Below are positions 17,409-24,344 of a stretch of DNA of 41,860 nucleotides, one piece after another (position 1 is the first letter of the stretch; each line of letters begins with the position of its first letter). The notes below the pieces were generated by a model, which searched no databases, was not told the origin of the DNA, and saw only the letters and a list, made by a program, of their open reading frames with translations. The stretch covers positions 1 through 41,860 of the forward strand of contig JAKEIC010000361.1 in NCBI GenBank assembly GCA_022614695.1, written 5' to 3'. The stretch is from Planctomycetales bacterium (GTDB lineage: Bacteria > Planctomycetota > JAKEIC01). Position numbers and translations under genes: made by a program.

Positions 17409-19213
17409 ACTCCGACGCCGTGCGTGAGCAGGGTCCCCGACCAGGCACCCGGGACCCGGGACCCGGAACCTCCCGAGCCTTCCTCGCCGATTTCGGCCTC
17501 GCCAAGTCGGTGGCCACGGGCTCGAGGCTCACCCGAACTGGCGAGGCACTGGGGACCCCGGCCTACATGTCGCCCGAGCAGGCTCGGGGCGAGGTCTCCA
17601 CACTCGGGCCGCCGACCGACGTCTGGAGCATCGGCTGCGTCCTCTACGAGATGCTCGCGGGGCGGCCGCCGTGGGAGGCGGAAACGACCGCCGCGGTGGT
17701 CGGGGCCCTCCTCACGAGGGAGCCGGTCCCAATCCGCCGGCGCCGGTCGGACGTGCCTCGGGGACTCGAGCGGATCGCGCGGGCGTCGCTCTCGAAGAGT
17801 CCCCGTTCGCGGTACGCCGACGCGGGCGCGGTACGGGACGACCTGGAGCGGGTCCTTCGGGGCGAGACTCCGCGGCCGCCGAGGCGCGGCCGCCGCGGCC
17901 TCGTCGTCCTCGCGGCCGCCGCCCTCCTCGTCACAGGGATCGCCGTCGGCCTGGGCGCGCGGCGACTCGCCCGGACGGAGTCCCCCGCCTCCGCGCCCTC
18001 GCGACCGGCGCCCCCGGCGCGCGCCGATCAACTCGTCGCCCGCGCCCGCGGCCTGCGAGCCTCGGACCCGGCGGGGGCGATCCCGCTCTACTCGGAGGCC
18101 CTCGCGGCCGAGCCGACGCGGGACGAGTGGCGCGTCGAGTGCGGGCTTCTCCTGTGGGGTGTCGGCCGCCGCGCGGAGGCCCTGGCGGAGTGGGAGCGCG
18201 TGGGGCCCGTCTCGAGGGAGGGCCCTCGCGCCCGGCTCTACGCGGGCCTCCTGGCCCTGTTCTCGCTCGGCGAAGCCGGAGTGGACCTCCGCCGCGCGGC
18301 GGAGCAGCTCGACGCGGTCGAGGCGTCGGGGGCGCCCGAGTCGAGGCTCGGGGGCGGCGCACGGGCCGTGCTGGCCGGGGGCTGGGCCGACGCCCGGGCT
18401 CGCCTGCGCGACCTGCCCGGCTGGCAGGCCGCGCTTCTGCGCGCCTACGTCGAGTCGAGAGATCCTGCCGGCGACCGCGCGGCGGCCCTCCGCGAGTACG
18501 GGACCGCGCTCGAGGAAGGGATCCCGCTCGCCTGGGTCCGCAACAACCGCGGCTGCCTGCGGGACAACCTCGGCGATCCCCGGGGCGCCCTCGAGGACTT
18601 CGAGGTCGCGATGCGCCTGCAGCCGGGGAACCCCGAGCACTACTACAACCGCTCGCAAGCGAGGCAGAGGCTGGGAGACGCGGTCGGAGCCGAATCGGAT
18701 CTCGACCGAGCGCTCCAGCTCGGGCCCGGCTCGGTGGATGCCCTCACCAACCGCGGCCACCTGCGGGAGGAGCGGGGGGACCTGGAGGGGGCGCTTTCGG
18801 ACTACGAGGCCGCGCTGCGGCTGGGACCCGAGAAACCCCAGGCGCTGAACGGCCGGGGGATCGTGCGAGAGGCCCGCGGGGACGTCGAAGGCGCGCTCCG
18901 GGACTACGAAGAGGCGATCCGCGTCGCGCCCGGGGACGCGATCTCCTACTCGAACCGCGGCGCGCTCAGGAACGACGTCCTGCGGGACCACACCGGGGCC
19001 GTCGAGGACTTCCGCCGGGCGGTGCGGCTCGACCCCGGCCTCGCGAGCGCCTGGAAGAACCTCTCGGTCGCGCTCCAGGACCTGAAGGACTGGGCGGGCG
19101 CCTCCGAGGCCCTGAAGGAGTACCTCCGTCGCTTCCCGGACCATCCGGACGCCGCACAGGCCCGCGAGTGGCTCGCCGAGTGCGAGGGCCGGCTCCGGGG
19201 TGCGGGGAGGTAG
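17405..19213 (+). CDS. Truncated ('headless') Ser/Thr kinase C-lobe + TM + TPR protein
   Basis: Kinase homology begins abruptly at FLADFGLAKSVATGSRLTRTGEALGTPAYMSPEQARGE...DVWSIGCVLYEMLAGRPPWE; no Gly-rich loop, VAIK or HRD; then TM and about 9 TPRs; GTGA overlap with upstream gene. Confidence 0.75.
   Translation: MNSDAVREQGPRPGTRDPGPGTSRAFLADFGLAKSVATGSRLTRTGEALGTPAYMSPEQARGEVSTLGPPTDVWSIGCVLYEMLAGRPPWEAETTAAVVGALLTREPVPIRRRRSDVPRGLERIARASLSKSPRSRYADAGAVRDDLERVLRGETPRPPRRGRRGLVVLAAAALLVTGIAVGLGARRLARTESPASAPSRPAPPARADQLVARARGLRASDPAGAIPLYSEALAAEPTRDEWRVECGLLLWGVGRRAEALAEWERVGPVSREGPRARLYAGLLALFSLGEAGVDLRRAAEQLDAVEASGAPESRLGGGARAVLAGGWADARARLRDLPGWQAALLRAYVESRDPAGDRAAALREYGTALEEGIPLAWVRNNRGCLRDNLGDPRGALEDFEVAMRLQPGNPEHYYNRSQARQRLGDAVGAESDLDRALQLGPGSVDALTNRGHLREERGDLEGALSDYEAALRLGPEKPQALNGRGIVREARGDVEGALRDYEEAIRVAPGDAISYSNRGALRNDVLRDHTGAVEDFRRAVRLDPGLASAWKNLSVALQDLKDWAGASEALKEYLRRFPDHPDAAQAREWLAECEGRLRGAGR
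17450..17470 (+). repeat. Heptameric short tandem repeat (CGGGACC)2-CGGAACC at the headless-kinase junction
   Basis: cgggacc cgggacc cggaacc; reverse complement GGTTCCG GGTCCCG GGTCCCG resembles the 15440 repeat. Confidence 0.6.
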
Positions 19214-19222
19214 ACTCCGGCC

Positions 19223-19786
19223 ATGCCCGGCTTCCTCCTCGTCCTCTCGGGCCCGAGCGGGGTGGGGAAGTCCTCGATCGGGGACCTGCTCCTGAAGGAC
19301 CCCGCGATCGTCCGGTCGGTCTCGGCGACGACGCGGCCGCCGCGCGGGGGGGAGCGGGGCGGCGTGGACTACTTCTTCCTCGACCCGCCCGACTTCGAGA
19401 GGAAGGCGAAGGCGGGCGAGTTCCTCGAGCACGCGACGTTCGGGAAGAACCGCTACGGGACCCCGCGGCCGTTCGTCGAGGGAAAAGTCCGCGAGGGGAA
19501 TGTGGTCCTCCTCGTGATCGAGGTCCAGGGGGCCCGGCAGGTCCGCGACGCGGGGCTCTCCTGTCACTCGGTCTTCGTGAGGCCACCGTCCTGGCAGGCG
19601 CTCGAGGAGAGGCTCCGCAGCCGCGGGACGGACTCGCCCGACGACATCGCGCGCCGCCTCGACATCGCGCGGGGGGAGCTGGCCGCGGCGGCGGAGTTCG
19701 AGGCGGTCGTGATCAACCGGGACCTGAAGCAGGCCGCCCGCGAGGTGAAGGCCCTCGTGGACGGTTGGCGAGGGGGCGGCGCGTAG
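19223..19786 (+). CDS. gmk: Guanylate kinase
   Basis: LVLSGPSGVGKSSIGDLL...VSATTRPPRGGERGGVDYFFL...FLEHATFGKNRYGTP...VVLLVIEVQGARQVRDAG. Confidence 0.95.
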   Translation: MPGFLLVLSGPSGVGKSSIGDLLLKDPAIVRSVSATTRPPRGGERGGVDYFFLDPPDFERKAKAGEFLEHATFGKNRYGTPRPFVEGKVREGNVVLLVIEVQGARQVRDAGLSCHSVFVRPPSWQALEERLRSRGTDSPDDIARRLDIARGELAAAAEFEAVVINRDLKQAAREVKALVDGWRGGGA

Positions 19787-19799
19787 AATGGCGGTCTGA

Positions 19800-20342
19800 G
19801 TGGCCCGCATCCTCCTCGGCGTCACCGGCAGCATCGCCGCCTACAAGGCGTGCGAGCTGGTGCGCCGCCTCCGCGAGCAGGGCCACGAGGTCCAGGTCGT
19901 GATGACTCGGGCCGCCTGCGAGTTCGTCTCGCCGCTCACGTTCGCCTCGCTCTCGGGGAAGCCCGTCCTCCGCGACCTCTGGGACCCAGTGGAGGGCGTC
20001 CGCCACGTCGCGGCGGCCGACGAGGCGGAGCTGCTCCTCGTCGCCCCCGCCACCGCCGACGTGATCGGAAAGATGGCCCTCGGGCTCGCCGACGACTTCC
20101 TCACGACGGCCGCGCTCGCCTTCGCGGGGCCGATCGTGGTGGCCCCGGCGATGGACGACAACATGTGGAAGCACCCGGCGGTGGCGGCGAACGTCCACAC
20201 CCTAGAGAAGCGCGGCGTGACCGTCGTCCCGCCCGCGAAGGGCCCTCTCGCCTCGGGCCACGTGGGAGAGGGGAGGCTCGCGGAGGTTCCGGACGTCCTC
20301 GCGGCGGTGGCGCGCGCCCTCCCGCAGCAACGGAAGAAGTAG
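19800..20342 (+). CDS. coaC: Phosphopantothenoylcysteine decarboxylase domain only (CoaC/flavoprotein)
   Basis: RILLGVTGSIAAYKACELVRRLREQGHEVQVVMTRAACEFVSPLTFASLSG...LLLVAPATADVIGKMALGLADDFLTT...VVAPAMDDNMWKHPAV; no synthetase domain fused. Confidence 0.92.
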   Translation: MARILLGVTGSIAAYKACELVRRLREQGHEVQVVMTRAACEFVSPLTFASLSGKPVLRDLWDPVEGVRHVAAADEAELLLVAPATADVIGKMALGLADDFLTTAALAFAGPIVVAPAMDDNMWKHPAVAANVHTLEKRGVTVVPPAKGPLASGHVGEGRLAEVPDVLAAVARALPQQRKK

Positions 20343-20352
20343 GAGGTAACCC

Positions 20353-21399
20353 ATGTCCGGCCGGTCCACTGTCGCCCTCGTCGTCTCGGCGGGCCTCGTC
20401 CTCAGCCTCGTTCTCGGCGCCCGCGCGCAGTCTCGTGAGGCCAAGGCCGAGCTCCAGGAGCTGGAGAAGCGCTACGAGCGCAGCAACAAGTCCTATCCCG
20501 ACCGCGCGAAGGAGCTGCAGCCCGGGTACGAGGCGATCGCCAGGAAGTGGCCGGGGACCGAGGAGGCTCTCACCGCGAAGCTCTGGCTCCTCTCGAACCT
20601 CTGGTGGGCGCGGGACGACCCGAAGACCCCCGAGCGGGCGCGGCAGATGGCCGAGCAGATCCTCGCCGAGCACCCGAAGTCCCGGCAGCTCGCGAAGATC
20701 GCCGTGGACGGATACCTGCTCGCCGAGAAGTACCGGCGGCCGTTCTACGAGAAGCTCCTCTCGGTCTCGCCCGTGGACGAGGTCAAGGCCGCGGCCCTGA
20801 TCGGGCTCGGCCGGGACGGGCTCCGGGATGCCTCGGCGGAGAAGGAGGAGGCCCGCGGACGCCTCCGCGAGGTGATCGAGAAGTACAAGGACGTCCCTTA
20901 CCGGCTCGGGACGGCCGGCGACATGGCGGACGCGCTCCTGAACCCTCATCCCGCCGCCGCGCTCGAGATCGGGCAGCCGGCGCCCGAGATCGTGGGCAAG
21001 ACCGCGGACGGGAAGCCCCTCAAGCTCTCGGACTTCCGCGGGAAGGTCGTCGTCCTCGACTTCTTCGGCGACTGGTGAGGCCCGTGCCGGGCGATGTACC
21101 CGCACGAGCGGTCGCTCGTGAAGAAGCTCGCGGGCCAGCCCTTCGTCCTCCTCGGCATGAACAGCGACGCGAGCCCCGAGAAGCTCGCGAAGGTGGTCGA
21201 GCGCGAGAATCTCACGTGGCCCATGTTCTTCGACGGCGGCGGCACCGGGGGCCCCATCGCGACGAAGTGGGGCGTCCGCGGCTGGCCGAGCATATTCGTG
21301 ATGGACGCCGAAGGCATCATCCGGGAGCGCGACTGCCGCGACGAGGAGATGGAGAGGGTCGTGATGAAGCTCCTCGCGGAGTTGCGGCGGGGGAGGTAG
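20353..21399 (+). CDS. Candidate selenoprotein: exported redoxin/thioredoxin-fold protein with in-frame TGA (21076-21078) giving DFFGDW-U-GPCRAMYPHE
   Basis: ORFs 20353-21078 and 21094-21399 are in the same frame; codons 21079-21093 read GPCRA; the C-terminal half is a complete thioredoxin fold; SD aggaggtaaccc; SECIS-like hairpin downstream of TGA. Confidence 0.75.
21103..21120 (+). promoter_or_regulatory. Candidate bacterial SECIS element
   Basis: Perfect 7-bp stem CACGAGC / GCTCGTG with apical loop GGUC (21110-21113); 31 nt separate the TGA from the loop. Confidence 0.6.
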
Positions 21400-21458
21400 G
21401 GGCTGGACGGGCCTCCGGGCCGGCGCGGCGGGCGTCCCGGCCCCTTGCGGCTGATATG

Positions 21459-21473
21459 CAGTCTTGTAGACTG
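21459..21473. promoter_or_regulatory. Inverted-repeat operator overlapping the toxin-antitoxin promoter
   Basis: CAGTCT-tgt-AGACTG overlapping -10 TAGACT (21467-21472); -35-like TTGCGG (21445-21450), 16-nt spacer. Confidence 0.6.
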
Positions 21474-21483
21474 TTCGGCATAC

Positions 21484-21786
21484 ATGGGACAGACGACCGT
21501 CCGCATCGCAGAACGGACGAGGGCGTCGCTGCGAGCGCTGGCCCGGCGCGCGGGGACCACCATGCAGGCCGTCCTCGAGCGGGCGGTCGAGGAGGCCCGA
21601 CGGCGCGCCTTCATTGACGCCTTGAACGCCGACTACGCCGCGGCCCGGCGGGACCGGGAGACCTGGGCGATGGTGCGCGAGGAACGGGCGGTGTGGGACG
21701 CGACCGTCGGGGACGGCCTGGCCGACGAGCCGCCTTGGCCGGCGGAGGACGCGAAGCCCGTCCCGAGGCGCCGCCGGCGGCGGTGA
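21484..21786 (+). CDS. MazE/RHH-type antitoxin
   Basis: MGQTTVRIAERTRASLRALARRAGTTMQAVLERAVEEARRRAFIDALNADYAAAR; directly upstream of and overlapping a MazF-like toxin. Confidence 0.8.
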   Translation: MGQTTVRIAERTRASLRALARRAGTTMQAVLERAVEEARRRAFIDALNADYAAARRDRETWAMVREERAVWDATVGDGLADEPPWPAEDAKPVPRRRRRR

Positions 21787-22127
21787 TGAGGGCCCCGGTC
21801 CGCGGGGAGGTCTGGCTCGCGGACCTCGACCCCACGCGAGGACGCGAACAGGCGGGGCGTCGCCCGGTCCTGGTGCTCTCCGTGGATCGGTTCAATGCGG
21901 GGCCCGCCGGGCTGATCATCGCGATCCCGCTCACGTCCCGTCTGCGCGGGTGGACGGGGCACGTGCCGATCGTCCCGCCCGAGGGCGGCTTGCGCGTGCC
22001 GAGCGCGGCGATGTGCGAGGCCCTCCGCTCCCTCGACCGATCGCGGCTCGGGGTGGCGTGGGGTACGGTCACGCCGCGCACCTTGGCACGGGTCGAGGAC
22101 GCTGTGCGGATCATCTTGGGGCTGTGA
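21786..22127 (+). CDS. MazF/PemK-family toxin (endoribonuclease)
   Basis: RGEVWLADLDPTRGREQAGRRPVLVLSVDRFNAGPAGLIIAIPLTSRLRG...VPSAAMCEALRSLDRSRLG; TGATG overlap. Confidence 0.92.
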   Translation: MRAPVRGEVWLADLDPTRGREQAGRRPVLVLSVDRFNAGPAGLIIAIPLTSRLRGWTGHVPIVPPEGGLRVPSAAMCEALRSLDRSRLGVAWGTVTPRTLARVEDAVRIILGL

Positions 22128-22174
22128 ACCGGACGGCCGGGGGCGGCAGGTGAGCGCCGAGAGCGGCTCCGTGG

Positions 22175-23740
22175 CTACTTCACCGCCGGGCGAAGCGTCC
22201 CCGTCGCCTCGTCCAACTCGTAGCCCGCCATCCGCGCGAGCTTCGGGACCTCCTCGCTGAGAGTGGTGTACTGGCGCCGCGCGCCGAGGCCGCCGGGGCG
22301 GGGCGCGACCGGCTCCGCCGGGCGCGCGAGGCGGAACCCCGCGACCTGCTCGATCCAGCCGAGGATCTCCGCGGGGCCTCCCACGTCGTAGTCGAGGCAG
22401 GCGCGGAGCTGCCGGGCCATGTTCCATGTCCGGATGCCGGGCGCTACAGGTTCCGAGTGGGCACTCGACTCGAGCACGACATCCCGCTCCCGAACATCGG
22501 GCAGGAGGTCCACAAGCTGGCTCGTGGGCCCCAGCCCCGGTCCGAGAGCGACGAGGCGATACCGGCCGGGGAGGAGTCCCTGGATCTCGTAATGGCCGTC
22601 GTCATCCGCCGCGTCCGAGTAGATCTCGCACGCGGCTTCGGAACCGGGTCCCGCAAGCAACTCCAGGAACACGGAGGGTCGCGGTCGGTAGCGCTGCGAA
22701 CGGATCGGCTGGCGGTCGGGGTCGAGGAGGCGGCCGTGGATCGAAACGCCGCGGCGCAGCCGCACCGGATCGCAAACCCCCATCGCCGCATCCTCCGCGC
22801 CGTCCGGGAGGGAGACCTCCCGGGCCACGTAGCCGGGGGCGTCCACGATCATCCGGAATGGGAACGACGGGATCGAGAGGGTCAGCTCGCCCCCGCGGTT
22901 CTCCGAGGAGTCGCGAAAGCCGTAGGCGCGCGCTCCCGGGAGTCGCTCGCCTGTCTCCGCGTCGGTGACGATGAAGGTCGCGCGCGGGAGCGCCTTCGCG
23001 AGGAATCCCACATCGGTCGCGCCGGCCTCGACGGTCCGCTTCGCCTCCCCCACGATCCTGTGCCGCGCCCGCTCCCCCGGGTCCGCCTCGATCTCGACGG
23101 GACCCGGCGCGAGGCCCGGGAACCGGTAGGTGCCGTCCTCGCCGGTCCGCGTCTGGACGGAATAGCGGCCGTCGCCGAGGGTGAAGATCGAGGTCCAGCC
23201 GGCCGGCTTCGTCCGGGTCCGGGCGTGGAGCCAGATCCCCGCGACCCCCCGCCCCACCGGGTCGCGGACCGCCCCGGAGACGGAGAGGGAACCGGCCGGG
23301 ACGCGCGCGGGGTCGGTGTCCTCCTGCGGCGCTCCTGCGAGACCGCCCGTGAAGGGGTTCTCGTTCGCACCGAGATCCAAGAGGCGAGGATCGCGAGGGG
23401 GCGGATCCTGGGGCGAGACCGGGGACGCAGGACTCGGATGTCCCCCCGGTCCGTGGCCCAGCACGACCACCGCGACGAGAGCGGCGGCAGCGGCGAGCCC
23501 GGCGGCCGCAAGGATGCGAAGCGGGGAACCCGCCCCCCTTCCCGAGAAGAGCGGCGCCCGCCGCGCGCGGGTCTCTTCGAGGGCGTGGGCGGCCCGCAGA
23601 ACCGCCGCCGCGTCTCGAAGCGTCTCGGCCTCGGCCCGGCACGCGGCGCAGGCCCCGAGGTGCGCCGCCGCCTCGCCCTCCACCGGCAGGCGCGCCGCGG
23701 CCGCTCCCGCGAGGGTCTCTCTCGCCTCGTCGCAGTTCAT
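22175..23740 (-). CDS. Anti-sigma factor (zinc-finger ZAS-like) with TM and exported carboxypeptidase-regulatory-like (CnaB/beta-sandwich) domains
   Basis: MNCDEARETLAGAAAARLPVEGEAAAHLGACAACRAEAE (HxxxCxxC), TM, GAVRDPVGRGVAGIWLHAR...GEDGTYRFPGLAPGPVEIEAD; ATGA overlap with sigma gene. Confidence 0.82.
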   Translation of the reverse strand: MNCDEARETLAGAAAARLPVEGEAAAHLGACAACRAEAETLRDAAAVLRAAHALEETRARRAPLFSGRGAGSPLRILAAAGLAAAAALVAVVVLGHGPGGHPSPASPVSPQDPPPRDPRLLDLGANENPFTGGLAGAPQEDTDPARVPAGSLSVSGAVRDPVGRGVAGIWLHARTRTKPAGWTSIFTLGDGRYSVQTRTGEDGTYRFPGLAPGPVEIEADPGERARHRIVGEAKRTVEAGATDVGFLAKALPRATFIVTDAETGERLPGARAYGFRDSSENRGGELTLSIPSFPFRMIVDAPGYVAREVSLPDGAEDAAMGVCDPVRLRRGVSIHGRLLDPDRQPIRSQRYRPRPSVFLELLAGPGSEAACEIYSDAADDDGHYEIQGLLPGRYRLVALGPGLGPTSQLVDLLPDVRERDVVLESSAHSEPVAPGIRTWNMARQLRACLDYDVGGPAEILGWIEQVAGFRLARPAEPVAPRPGGLGARRQYTTLSEEVPKLARMAGYELDEATGTLRPAVK

Positions 23741-24297
23741 GGGGAACCTCCCAGACGCTCCCGCAGCATCCTCACCGCCCGCGCGAGCCAGCCCGCCACC
23801 GTCCCGGACGGCACCCCGAGCTGCGCGGCGGCCTCGCGCTGCGTGAGCCCGTTTCCGAGCACGAGCCGGAGCGCCTCTCGCTCCCGGGCTGGCCGCCCGG
23901 CCACGTACTCCCGGACGGCGTCCAAGACCCAGGGATCTCCCGCGCCGCCCGAGGGCGCCGGGAGGGCGTCGAGGTCCTCGCCCGAGGAACGGTCGGCCGG
24001 CCGCCTCCCCCGCCGCCGGAGCCACGCCGCGGCCACTTGGCGCGCGACCGCGTCGAGCCATGGGACGAGCGGCCGCGAGGGGTCGTAGAGCCGCCCCTTC
24101 GCGACGAGCCGCAGGCAGACCTCCTGGAACACGTCCTCGGCGTCGGTCGGGGGCACGAACGCCCGCACGATCCGCGCGAGGCGTCCCTCGTATCGGGCGA
24201 GGAACGCCGCGAAAGCGGCCCCGTCTCCCTCCCGGGCCCGGAGGAACTCCACCGCGGACGGGTCCCGGGCTGTCCCCGTCTGGGCGAGCGGCTCCAT
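23737..24297 (-). CDS. ECF-type RNA polymerase sigma factor
   Basis: FVPPTDAEDVFQEVCLRLV (sigma2), GLTQREAAAQLGVPSGTVAGWLARAVRMLRERL (sigma4). Confidence 0.9.
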   Translation of the reverse strand: MEPLAQTGTARDPSAVEFLRAREGDGAAFAAFLARYEGRLARIVRAFVPPTDAEDVFQEVCLRLVAKGRLYDPSRPLVPWLDAVARQVAAAWLRRRGRRPADRSSGEDLDALPAPSGGAGDPWVLDAVREYVAGRPAREREALRLVLGNGLTQREAAAQLGVPSGTVAGWLARAVRMLRERLGGSP

Positions 24298-24344
24298 CCC
24301 TACTTCCAGTATGCCCTCTGGGCCCGTGCCGCTTGTGGACCGGG

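Noticed and set aside
21076-21093. Treating 20353-21078 and 21094-21399 as two separate genes
   Set aside because: The first lacks and the second starts inside the thioredoxin active site; a single in-frame TGA at the Cys position with a SECIS-like hairpin is the better explanation.
21417-21443. GGGCCGG...CCGGCCC as terminator of the selenoprotein operon
   Set aside because: Only 7-bp arms with a 13-nt loop and no T-tract in 80%+ GC DNA; chance level is too high to call.
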